Source: Candidatus Ulvibacter alkanivorans
GTDB lineage: Bacteria > Bacteroidota > Bacteroidia > Flavobacteriales > Flavobacteriaceae
Length of the DNA stretch: 41,133 nt
NCBI RefSeq assembly: GCF_003333325.1
Contig: NZ_QOLC01000087.1
Coordinates: 1-41,133 of the forward strand
Direction of reading: 5' to 3'
Part shown: positions 32,106 through 40,182 of the stretch, one piece after another
Layout of the letters: the number at the start of each line of letters is the position of its first letter
Numbering within the stretch: position 1 is the first letter of the stretch
Translations under genes and position numbers: made by a program
The notes under the pieces: model-generated
The model's input: only the letters and a program-made list of their open reading frames with translations
Databases searched by the model: none
Told to the model about the DNA's origin: nothing

Positions 32106-33887
32106 ATGACCGATCCTAAAAGACTCTTCGATTTTCCATATTATCAACTTCATAAATATCCCCAAGAACATTCCTTGGTTACCAAATACGATGGTAAATG
32201 GGTAGGAATTTCAACACAAGAATATATAGACAAAGCAAGTGCTTTAAGTCGCGGACTTATTAAAATGGGTGTTCAGCCAAACGATAAGATTGCGATAATT
32301 TCTATGACCAATCGTACCGAATGGAATATTTGTGATATTGGGATCTTACAAACGGGAGCACAAGATGTGCCTATTTACCCAACTGTTTCCGAAGACGACT
32401 ACGAATATGTATTAAATCACAGTGAATCTATCTACTGCTTTGTGTCATGTAAAGAGGTATTAGAAAAGATCAATAAGATTAGAAAGAATGTTCCTTCCTT
32501 AAAAGAGGTCTATTGCTTCGATACTATTGACGGCTGTCCAAATTATAGTGAAGTCCTTGAACTGGGAATGAAGCATGACGATTTGCAGTCGGAATTAGAC
32601 AAACGAATGGAAGCTGTAAAAGAGGATGATCTAGCAACTTTGATCTATACTTCCGGAACAACCGGAAGACCTAAAGGCGTTATGTTAACCCATAAGAACA
32701 TTGCCAGTAATGCAAAACACAGTGAAGGGCGATTACCAATCGAAATGGGAAAATCGAAAGCCTTGAGCTTTTTACCTGTTTGTCATATCTATGAACGTAT
32801 GCTACTGTATATGTACCAATATTGCGGTGTTAGCATTCACTTTGCTGAAAGCCTCGAAACCATAAGTGAAAATCTAAAAGAAGTGCAGCCCGAAGTAATG
32901 ACAGCCGTGCCTCGTTTGCTCGAAAAAGTATACGATAAGATCATAGCGAAAGGAAACGATCTAACGGGCGCCAAGAAGAAGCTTTTCTTTTGGGCTGTTG
33001 AGTTAGGGCTGGAATGGGAGCCATATGGTCAAAATGGATGGTGGTACGAAACCAAGTTAAAAGTGGCTCGTAAGCTTATTTTTAGCAAATGGCAAGAAGC
33101 ATTGGGCGGAAATTTAAAAGCGATCGCTTCAGGAAGTGCTGCCTTACAGCCTCGATTGGCACGCGTTTTTAATGCAGCGGGATGTCCTGTAATGGAAGGA
33201 TATGGCCTCACCGAAACATCGCCGGTGGTCTCCGTGAATGATATGAGAAACCACGGATTTAAAATTGGAACCGTTGGTAAACCGCTTCCGGAAACAGAGG
33301 TCAAAATAGCCGACGATGGTGAGATATTGATCAAAGGTCCTCAAGTAATGATAGGCTATTATAAAGATTCAGAACAAACCGATGAAGTATTAAAAGGCGG
33401 CTATTTCCATACAGGCGATATTGGAGAGATAGACGACGAAGGATTCTTAAAGATCACCGATCGTAAAAAATCGATGTTTAAAACAAGTGGTGGAAAATAT
33501 GTAGCTCCACAACTTATAGAGAACGCCATGAAGCAGTCTGGTTTTATTGAACAAATACTAGTGGTTGGTGAAGGAGAAAAAATGCCGGGTGCCCTTATTC
33601 AACCTTCATGGGAGTTCATAGAAGCATGGTCTAAGAAAAAAGGGATCGATATTCCTAAAGATCCTAAAGAAGCTGTAAAAAGCGAGGTGCTAGTTGAACG
33701 CATACAGAAAGAAGTAAATAAATATAATGAGCGCTTCGGAAAGTGGGAGAAAGTAAAACGCTTCGAACTAACTCCAGATGTGTGGAGCATTGAAGGTGGT
33801 CAATTAACTCCAACAATGAAAGCAAAACGGAAGGTAATAAAGGAAATGTATAAAGACCTCTACGAAAAGATCTACGACCGACAATAG
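32106..33887 (+). CDS. Long-chain acyl-CoA synthetase (AMP-forming)
   Basis: The 593-residue ANL-superfamily enzyme activates a fatty acid to acyl-CoA through an acyl-adenylate. Motifs: the P-loop YTSGTTGRPKGVMLTH near residue 180, GYGLTETSPVVSVN near 362, HTGDIGEIDDEGFLKITDRKK near 437, and the catalytic lysine region near the C-terminus (GGQLTPTMKAKRKVI), where the lysine is K577 or a neighbour. The length and layout match eukaryotic-type/Bacteroidota long-chain ACSL-like enzymes rather than E. coli FadD. It precedes the beta-oxidation operon on the same strand, about 190 bases upstream of marR and separated from it by a terminator, so it is a separate unit that supplies the operon's substrate. 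The region before it has a TTTACTAT half-site like the MarR operator, which is weak evidence of co-regulation. Confidence 0.94.
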   Translation: MTDPKRLFDFPYYQLHKYPQEHSLVTKYDGKWVGISTQEYIDKASALSRGLIKMGVQPNDKIAIISMTNRTEWNICDIGILQTGAQDVPIYPTVSEDDYEYVLNHSESIYCFVSCKEVLEKINKIRKNVPSLKEVYCFDTIDGCPNYSEVLELGMKHDDLQSELDKRMEAVKEDDLATLIYTSGTTGRPKGVMLTHKNIASNAKHSEGRLPIEMGKSKALSFLPVCHIYERMLLYMYQYCGVSIHFAESLETISENLKEVQPEVMTAVPRLLEKVYDKIIAKGNDLTGAKKKLFFWAVELGLEWEPYGQNGWWYETKLKVARKLIFSKWQEALGGNLKAIASGSAALQPRLARVFNAAGCPVMEGYGLTETSPVVSVNDMRNHGFKIGTVGKPLPETEVKIADDGEILIKGPQVMIGYYKDSEQTDEVLKGGYFHTGDIGEIDDEGFLKITDRKKSMFKTSGGKYVAPQLIENAMKQSGFIEQILVVGEGEKMPGALIQPSWEFIEAWSKKKGIDIPKDPKEAVKSEVLVERIQKEVNKYNERFGKWEKVKRFELTPDVWSIEGGQLTPTMKAKRKVIKEMYKDLYEKIYDRQ

Positions 33888-33895
33888 TTAATGTT

Positions 33896-33921
33896 ACAAA
33901 GAGCCTTTCAAGGCTCTTTGT
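33896..33921 (+). terminator. Intrinsic terminator after the acyl-CoA synthetase gene
   Basis: A perfect 10-bp stem ACAAAGAGCC / GGCTCTTTGT (33896-33905, 33912-33921) with a TTTCAA loop, then TGTTTT. It separates the synthetase from the marR-fad operon. Confidence 0.85.
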
Positions 33922-34012
33922 TGTTTTATGAGGCTAACATTTGACAAGTTCCCTAGCCGCTTCGATATGCATTATGCAATAAGTTGATAGGATGGTCGAA
34001 AAAATTCAACTA

Positions 34013-34034
34013 TTTACTATGCGTGCATAATAAA
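34013..34034. promoter_or_regulatory. Palindromic operator of the MarR regulator
   Basis: A near-perfect inverted repeat: TTTACTATGC (34013-34022) and GCATAATAAA (34025-34034), matching at 9 of 10 positions around a 2-base centre. It ends 6 bases before the marR -7 box, so a bound dimer would block RNA polymerase. A second, weaker palindrome of the same type (TTATGCAATAA, 33972-33982) lies 40 bases upstream. Autorepression by the MarR protein is the natural reading. Confidence 0.65.
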
Positions 34035-34040
34035 TTTTTC

Positions 34041-34048
34041 TATCTTTG
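34041..34048 (+). promoter_or_regulatory. -7 promoter box for the marR-fad operon
   Basis: TATCTTTG is a perfect TAnnTTTG box, 27 bases before the TTG start codon of marR. The -33 area is occupied by the palindrome at 34013-34034. Confidence 0.65.
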
Positions 34049-34075
34049 GTATTCCAAATTTGAAAAGCACACCTT

Positions 34076-34528
34076 TTGAAAGAAAAAACCATCGATTATA
34101 TACTGCGCTCTACTTGGATGGGCGTAATGAAAATGTACAATGAAGAGGCAGGAAAAAAAGGCAGCACCATGGCCACCGGATTTGCCCTTATTAGCATAGA
34201 TCCGGAAGAGGGAACGCCTTCTACTGCGTTAGGACCTAAAATGGGTATGGAAGCGACCAGTCTTTCTAGAACATTAAAATCTATGGAAGAAAAAGGCTTG
34301 ATAGAACGCAAACCGAATCCGTTAGATGGACGTGGTGTCTTGATTCACCTTACCCCCTTCGGAAAAGAGATGCGTGAGTTTTCTAAAGGCGTTGTATTAC
34401 GATTTGATGAAGCTGTACAAGAAGCAGTTTCCGAAGAAGAATTACAGACATTTAAAAGAGTGGCCAACACGATTTTGGAACTCATTAATTCAAAGAAAAT
34501 ATATACCACCGAAAAAAACACAGCATAA
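34076..34528 (+). CDS. MarR family transcriptional regulator of the fatty-acid operon
   Basis: The 150-residue protein is a winged helix-turn-helix dimer of the MarR family. The recognition region is GMEATSLSRTLKSMEEKGLIERKPNPLDGRGVLIHLT, where SLSRTLKSMEEKGLI is the recognition helix and DGRGVLIHLT the wing. Helices 1 and 5-6 would form the dimer interface. The start is TTG 34076 (KEKTIDYILRSTW follows); an ATG alternative lies further in and would remove the first dimerisation helix. It is 1 base from fadN, with which it is cotranscribed. Its position at the head of a beta-oxidation operon and the operator upstream suggest a repressor released by acyl-CoA or fatty acid; the ligand is inferred. 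Confidence 0.9.
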   Translation: MKEKTIDYILRSTWMGVMKMYNEEAGKKGSTMATGFALISIDPEEGTPSTALGPKMGMEATSLSRTLKSMEEKGLIERKPNPLDGRGVLIHLTPFGKEMREFSKGVVLRFDEAVQEAVSEEELQTFKRVANTILELINSKKIYTTEKNTA

Positions 34529-34529
34529 T

Positions 34530-36938
34530 ATGTCAAAAAGAAGAATAAATAAGGTCGCGGTAATTGGCTCGGGTATCATGGGAAGTGGTATCGCTTGTCA
34601 TTTCGCTAATATTGGTGTAGAAGTATTACTCCTCGATATTATTCCGCGAGAATTAACCGACAAAGAGAAATCGAAAGGACTTACGCTAGAAGATAAGCAA
34701 GTACGTAACCGCTTGGTAAATGAAGCGTTGCAATCTGCTATAAAATCAAAGCCGGCTCCTTTGTATCACAAGGATTTCGCCAATCGAATTACCACAGGTA
34801 ATCTCGAGGACGACATTGCTAAAGTAAAAGATGCAGACTGGATCATTGAGGTGGTCGTTGAGCGTTTAGACATAAAAAAACAGGTATTTGAAAATCTGGA
34901 AAAACACAGAAAACCCGGTACTTTAATAACTTCCAACACTTCCGGGATTCCGATCAAATTTATGAATGAAGGCAGAAGTGAAGATTTCCGTAAGCATTTT
35001 TGTGGAACACACTTCTTTAATCCACCACGCTATTTAAAATTGTTCGAGATCATTCCTGGCCCGGACACCGATCAAGATGTCTTGGATTTTCTCACCATGT
35101 ATGGTGAAAAGTTCTTAGGAAAAAGCGCTGTAGTGGCGAAGGACACTCCGGCTTTTATTGGAAATCGTATTGGTATCTTCGGAATTCAAAGTCTGTTCCA
35201 TTTAGTCAAAGACATGGGACTAACGGTAGAAGAGGTCGATAAGCTAACAGGTCCGGTCATCGGTAGACCAAAATCGGCAACCTTTCGTACAGTAGACGTT
35301 GTAGGTCTAGACACATTGGTCCACGTAGCTAATGGTATTTACGAGAATGTTCCTGAAGACGAGGAGCACGACATCTTTAAACTTCCACAGTTTATCGATA
35401 CCATGATGGAAAACAAATGGCTTGGAAGTAAAACAGGTCAAGGATTTTATAAAAAAGTTAAAGACGAAAAAGGCAATAGCAACATTCTTTCACTCGACTT
35501 GGATTCTATGGAATACCGAGAAAAGAAGAAGGCATCGTTCGCAACACTGGAGCAAACGAAATCGGTAGCCAACGTAGCCGATCGTTTTGAGGTATTAATA
35601 AACGGTAAGGATAAAGCGGGTGAATTCTATCGAAAGAATTTCGGAGCCATGTTCGCTTATGTGTCTAAACGCATTCCTGAGATTACCGATGAACTCTATA
35701 AGATAGACGAGGCGATGAAAGCCGGATTTGGCTGGGAACACGGTCCTTTCGAAATATGGGATGCCATTGGTGTTCAAAAAGGAATAGAGCTTATTAAAGC
35801 AGTAGACAAAAAACCTGCTAAATGGGTTAATGAGATGCTCGAAACAGGAGTCGATTCTTTTTACGATGTACGAGAAGGAAATACCTATTATTACGGTATC
35901 CCTGAAAAAACACATGTCAAGGTGCCCGGTCAAGATGCATTTATTATCCTAGACAATATTCGTGAGTCTTCCGAAGTATTTAAAAACAGTGGTGTCGTTG
36001 TAGAAGATCTTGGAGATGGAATTCTAAATGTTGAGTTTAGAAGTAAAATGAATAGCATTGGAGGCGACGTTTTAGCCGGAATTAACAAAGCTATCGATAT
36101 TGCAGAAGCCCAATACGACGGATTGGTAATTGCCAATCAAGGTAAGAACTTTAGTGTAGGAGCTAATGTGGGCATGATCTTTATGATGGCCGTAGAACAA
36201 GAATACGACGAACTAAACGCAGCAGTAAAGTATTTTCAAGACACTTGTATGCGTTTACGCTACTCTTCTATTCCCACGGTGGTTGCACCACACGCAATGA
36301 CCTTAGGCGGTGGTTGCGAATTAACGTTGCATGCAGATCGGGTTGTTGCAGCAGCCGAAAGTTACATAGGTTTGGTTGAATTTGGTGTAGGAGTCATTCC
36401 CGGCGGAGGCGGTTCGAAAGAAATGGCCTTGCGAGCAAGCGACACTTTTAGAGAAAATGATGTAGAGCTAAACAGATTGCGAGAATATTTCTTAGCCATT
36501 GGAATGGCAAAAGTTTCCACTTCGGCCTATGAAGCCTATGATACCGGAATACTTCAAAAAGGAAAGGATATTGTAATTGTCAACGAAAAAAGACAACTCG
36601 CAGCAGCTAAGGAAGTAGCCAGAATGATGGCCGATCAAGGGTATACCAAACCAATTCCAAGACAGGATGTGAAAGTGCTCGGTAAACAAGCATTAGGTAT
36701 GTTCTTGGTAGGGACCGATCAAATGGAAGCCGGAAACTACATTAGTGAGCACGACAAGAAAATTGCGAATAAGCTCGCTTACGTAATGGCGGGCGGCGAT
36801 TTATCGGAAGCAAGCCTTGTAAGTGAACAGTACTTATTAGATCTGGAACGTGAAGCATTCTTAAGCCTAACAGGTGAACGTAAGACCTTGGAGCGCCTAC
36901 AACACATGATCCAAAAAGGAAAACCTTTAAGAAATTAA
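34530..36938 (+). CDS. fadN: 3-hydroxyacyl-CoA dehydrogenase/enoyl-CoA hydratase fusion (FadN type)
   Basis: The 802-residue enzyme carries out two steps of beta-oxidation. The dehydrogenase comes first: NAD-binding GSGIMGSGIA near residue 13, ITSNTSGIP, catalytic His in GTHFFNPPRYLKLFEIIPG near 165, and C-terminal dehydrogenase domains at about 190-300 and 350-440. The enoyl-CoA hydratase domain follows from about 490, with the oxyanion motif NFSVGANVG near 540 and glutamates in GGGCELTL and GLVEFGVGVIPGGGG. This order (dehydrogenase first, hydratase last) is that of Bacillus FadN/YusL and opposite to that of E. coli FadB/FadJ. The frame is open upstream through marR, but ATG 34530 is 1 base after the marR stop and starts the conserved MSKRRINKVAVIGSG. 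Confidence 0.93.
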   Translation: MSKRRINKVAVIGSGIMGSGIACHFANIGVEVLLLDIIPRELTDKEKSKGLTLEDKQVRNRLVNEALQSAIKSKPAPLYHKDFANRITTGNLEDDIAKVKDADWIIEVVVERLDIKKQVFENLEKHRKPGTLITSNTSGIPIKFMNEGRSEDFRKHFCGTHFFNPPRYLKLFEIIPGPDTDQDVLDFLTMYGEKFLGKSAVVAKDTPAFIGNRIGIFGIQSLFHLVKDMGLTVEEVDKLTGPVIGRPKSATFRTVDVVGLDTLVHVANGIYENVPEDEEHDIFKLPQFIDTMMENKWLGSKTGQGFYKKVKDEKGNSNILSLDLDSMEYREKKKASFATLEQTKSVANVADRFEVLINGKDKAGEFYRKNFGAMFAYVSKRIPEITDELYKIDEAMKAGFGWEHGPFEIWDAIGVQKGIELIKAVDKKPAKWVNEMLETGVDSFYDVREGNTYYYGIPEKTHVKVPGQDAFIILDNIRESSEVFKNSGVVVEDLGDGILNVEFRSKMNSIGGDVLAGINKAIDIAEAQYDGLVIANQGKNFSVGANVGMIFMMAVEQEYDELNAAVKYFQDTCMRLRYSSIPTVVAPHAMTLGGGCELTLHADRVVAAAESYIGLVEFGVGVIPGGGGSKEMALRASDTFRENDVELNRLREYFLAIGMAKVSTSAYEAYDTGILQKGKDIVIVNEKRQLAAAKEVARMMADQGYTKPIPRQDVKVLGKQALGMFLVGTDQMEAGNYISEHDKKIANKLAYVMAGGDLSEASLVSEQYLLDLEREAFLSLTGERKTLERLQHMIQKGKPLRN

Positions 36939-36977
36939 ATAGTACCAACACATTACTATTAAAATAAAGCACAAAAC

Positions 36978-38168
36978 ATGAAAACAGCATATATAGTTAA
37001 AGCATATCGAACAGCCGTAGGTAAAGCACCTAGAGGGGTTTTTCGTTTTAAAAGACCCGACGAATTGGCTGCGGAAACCATTCAGCACATGATGAATGAG
37101 TTACCTAACTTAGATAAAAAACGAATCGACGATGTGATCGTGGGTAATGCCATGCCAGAAGCAGAACAAGGGTTAAATATGGCACGATTGATTTCTCTTA
37201 TGGGACTAAAGATCGAAGATGTTCCGGGAGTCACTGTAAATAGATATTGTGCCTCCGGGGTTGAAACCATTGCGATGGCAACCGCTAAGATTCAAAGTGG
37301 AATGGCCGACTGTATTATAGCAGGTGGCTCCGAAAGCATGAGCTATATCCCTATGGGTGGTTATAAGCCTACTCCCGATTACGAATTGGCTCAAAATGGT
37401 CATGAGGATTATTATTGGGGGATGGGACTAACCGCAGAGGCAGTTGCAAACCAATACAAGGTTTCACGCGAAGACCAAGATGAGTTTGCGTATAATTCGC
37501 ATATGAAAGCGTTAAAAGCACAGGAAGAGGATCGCTTTCAAGATCAGATCGTACCTATTGAAGTGGAGCACACTTTTGTAAATGAGGATGGTAAAAAAGA
37601 ATCTAAAACCTATACAGTAACCAAAGATGAAGGGCCTAGAAAAGGAACTAATTTAGAAGCACTTGCCAAACTTAGACCTGTCTTTGCTGAAGGCGGTAGC
37701 GTAACCGCAGGTAATTCCTCTCAAATGAGTGATGGAGCGGCATTTGTCATGGTAATGAGCGAAGAAATGGTCAAGGAATTAAACTTAGAACCCATAGCTC
37801 GTATGGTCAATTTTGGTGTTGCCGGAGTACCACCAAAGATCATGGGTATCGGCCCCATCAAAGCCATACCGAAAGCCTTGAAACAGGCTGGGATGAAACA
37901 AGAAGACATAGACCTTATCGAATTGAATGAAGCGTTTGCCTCCCAATCGTTAGCAGTGATCCGTGAATTAGATTTAAACAAAGATATCGTAAATGTTAAT
38001 GGAGGGGCCATCGCTTTGGGTCATCCATTAGGATGTACAGGTGCCAAGTTATCGGTGCAACTATTCGATGAGATGCGAAAGCGCAACATGCAAGGCAAAT
38101 ACGGGATGGTTACTATGTGCGTGGGAACCGGACAAGGTGCTGCGGGCATATACGAATTTCTAAAATAA
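36978..38168 (+). CDS. fadA: Acetyl-CoA acyltransferase (3-ketoacyl-CoA thiolase)
   Basis: The 396-residue thiolase cleaves 3-ketoacyl-CoA with CoA to acetyl-CoA and a shortened acyl-CoA. Active-site residues are all present: Cys91 (VNRYCASGVET), His349 (ALGHPLGCTGA) and Cys381 (MCVGTGQGAAG), plus NEAF at 317-320. It follows fadN after 39 bases and precedes fadE, the same order as in the Bacillus fadNAE operon. The N-terminal part has the usual KAYRTAVGKAPRGVFRFKRPDEL start of degradative thiolases. Confidence 0.95.
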   Translation: MKTAYIVKAYRTAVGKAPRGVFRFKRPDELAAETIQHMMNELPNLDKKRIDDVIVGNAMPEAEQGLNMARLISLMGLKIEDVPGVTVNRYCASGVETIAMATAKIQSGMADCIIAGGSESMSYIPMGGYKPTPDYELAQNGHEDYYWGMGLTAEAVANQYKVSREDQDEFAYNSHMKALKAQEEDRFQDQIVPIEVEHTFVNEDGKKESKTYTVTKDEGPRKGTNLEALAKLRPVFAEGGSVTAGNSSQMSDGAAFVMVMSEEMVKELNLEPIARMVNFGVAGVPPKIMGIGPIKAIPKALKQAGMKQEDIDLIELNEAFASQSLAVIRELDLNKDIVNVNGGAIALGHPLGCTGAKLSVQLFDEMRKRNMQGKYGMVTMCVGTGQGAAGIYEFLK

Positions 38169-38241
38169 GTAAGACTCAATAAAATAAGTACAAGAGGCTT
38201 GCTGAATTGCCTCAGGACTAGGACTAAATAATATAAAATCA

Positions 38242-40053
38242 ATGGACACACTAAAAGATACCAATAAAGAACTACTTCGTGGCGGACAATTCTTAGTAAA
38301 AGAATCCGCTTGTGAAGATATTTTTACTCCGGAAGACTTTTCCGAAGAACAAAAAATGATGAAAGAATCAGTTAAAGATTTTGTCGATCGCGAGATCTGG
38401 CCAAAGAAAGAACGATTCGAGAAAAAAGACTATGCCTTAACCGAGGAAATCATGAGGAAGGCCGGAGAAATGGGACTCTTGGGTGTGGCAGTACCTGAAG
38501 AATACGGCGGTCTAGGAATGGGGTTCGTAACCACCATGTTAGTGTGTGACTATATATCTGGAGCGACAGGCTCTATCGCAACTGCATTTGGAGCTCATAC
38601 AGGGATCGGAACCATGCCTATCACCTTATATGGTAACGAGGAACAGAAAAAGAAGTATGTCCCTAAATTAGCTACCGGCGAGTGGTTTGGTGCCTATTGT
38701 TTAACCGAACCCGGAGCTGGAAGTGATGCCAATAGCGGGAAGACCAAAGCCGTCCTATCGGAAGACGGAACACATTATAAGATCAGCGGACAGAAAATGT
38801 GGATCTCCAACGCCGGCTTTTGCGACCTTATGATCGTTTTTGCCCGTATTGAAGACGATAAGAACATTACCGGTTTTATAGTAGAAAATGATCCGGACAA
38901 CGGGATCACTATGGGCGAAGAGGAACAAAAGTTAGGTATTCACGCTTCCTCTACTCGTCAAGTGTTCTTCAATGAAACCAAGGTACCTGTTGAGAATATG
39001 CTTTCGGAGCGTGGCAACGGATTCAAGATCGCGATGAATGCATTAAATGTAGGTCGAATTAAATTGGCCGCAGCTTGTTTAGATGCACAACGTCGTGTCA
39101 TAAACGGAGCCGTCAAATATGCCAACGATCGTGTACAGTTCAAGACTCCAATTGCAAAATTTGGGGCGATAAAATCTAAACTGGCCGAAATGGCAACGGC
39201 TGCTTATGTAGGTGAAAGTGCCAGCTATCGCGCCGCGAAAAATATCGAAGACCGTATCGCTATTAGAATGAAAGAAGGCAGTTCGCATAGTGAAGCCGAA
39301 TTAAAAGGTGTAGAAGAATACGCTATTGAATGTTCTATTCTGAAAGTTTCTGTTTCTGAAGACATACAAAACTGCTCCGATGAAGGCATACAGATCTTTG
39401 GAGGAATGGGCTTTAGTGCCGACACTCCAATGGAAGCAGCATGGCGAGATGCGCGAATTTCTAGGATCTATGAAGGAACCAACGAAATTAACCGTATGCT
39501 GGCAGTTGGAATGCTGGTTAAGAAAGCGATGAAAGGTCATGTAGACCTATTAGGTCCAGCGCAAGATGTGGCTTCCGAATTAACCGGAATCCCATCGTTC
39601 GACACACCAGATTATTCTGAATTGCTTTCCGAAGAAAAAGAAATGATCGCTAAATTGAAAAAAGTATTTCTCATGGTAGCCGGTGGTGCGGTTCAAAAAT
39701 TTGGACCAGATCTGGAAGAACACCAACAGCTTTTATTGGCTTCAGCAGATATCCTTATCGAGATCTATATGGCAGAAAGTGCTATTCTACGTGCTGAGAA
39801 GAACGCCAAACGTTTTGGTGAAGAAGCGCAAAAAGAACAGGTCGCTATGGCAAAATTGAACTTATACAATGCCGTAGACAAAATAAATCAGAAAGCAAAA
39901 GAAGGGATTATTTCTTTTGCCGAAGGAGACGAACAGCGTATGATGCTAATGGGACTGAAACGATTTACCAAATATCAGAACTACCCGAACATCGTACAAT
40001 TGCGAAATACGATCGCAGAGAAGGTAACGGCTGAAAACACCTATCCCTTCTAA
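38242..40053 (+). CDS. fadE: Acyl-CoA dehydrogenase (long C-terminal form, FadE-like)
   Basis: The 603-residue FAD enzyme oxidises acyl-CoA to trans-2-enoyl-CoA, passing electrons to an electron-transfer flavoprotein. The acyl-CoA dehydrogenase core spans about residues 25-425, with YCLTEPGAGSDANSGKT and KMWISNAGFCDL (FAD and substrate contacts) and YEGTNEINR near 411 holding the catalytic base. An extra helical C-terminal domain (about 440-603) is present, as in Bacillus FadE and human VLCAD, where it helps membrane association or long-chain substrate handling. It is the last gene of the operon; a terminator follows. The 73-base gap after fadA contains a weak GAGGC/GCCTC hairpin, with no sign of its own promoter. 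Confidence 0.95.
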   Translation: MDTLKDTNKELLRGGQFLVKESACEDIFTPEDFSEEQKMMKESVKDFVDREIWPKKERFEKKDYALTEEIMRKAGEMGLLGVAVPEEYGGLGMGFVTTMLVCDYISGATGSIATAFGAHTGIGTMPITLYGNEEQKKKYVPKLATGEWFGAYCLTEPGAGSDANSGKTKAVLSEDGTHYKISGQKMWISNAGFCDLMIVFARIEDDKNITGFIVENDPDNGITMGEEEQKLGIHASSTRQVFFNETKVPVENMLSERGNGFKIAMNALNVGRIKLAAACLDAQRRVINGAVKYANDRVQFKTPIAKFGAIKSKLAEMATAAYVGESASYRAAKNIEDRIAIRMKEGSSHSEAELKGVEEYAIECSILKVSVSEDIQNCSDEGIQIFGGMGFSADTPMEAAWRDARISRIYEGTNEINRMLAVGMLVKKAMKGHVDLLGPAQDVASELTGIPSFDTPDYSELLSEEKEMIAKLKKVFLMVAGGAVQKFGPDLEEHQQLLLASADILIEIYMAESAILRAEKNAKRFGEEAQKEQVAMAKLNLYNAVDKINQKAKEGIISFAEGDEQRMMLMGLKRFTKYQNYPNIVQLRNTIAEKVTAENTYPF

Positions 40054-40100
40054 AAAAATTTCAGTTAGTTTCATAATTGAAATATTGGTTAGTTAGTTGA

Positions 40101-40134
40101 AATCCGTGCACCTTGTGTGTACGGATTTTTTTTA
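40101..40134 (+). terminator. Intrinsic terminator after the fad operon
   Basis: The stem AAATCCGTGCAC / GTGTACGGATTT (40101-40112, 40118-40129; one G-T pair) has a 5-base loop and is followed by a long T run to 40134. It ends the marR-fadNAE transcript. Confidence 0.9.
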
Positions 40135-40182
40135 TGGATTCTGGACCGAAGTTTGTTACCTTTAAATCGAAGAAAAACACCT

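Noticed and set aside
34374..34529. Extension of fadN upstream through marR
   Set aside because: It would overlap the marR gene in another frame; the conserved dehydrogenase N-terminus begins at 34530.
38188..38215. GAGGC/GCCTC hairpin between fadA and fadE as a terminator
   Set aside because: Only 5 bp, no T run; it may at most affect mRNA stability.
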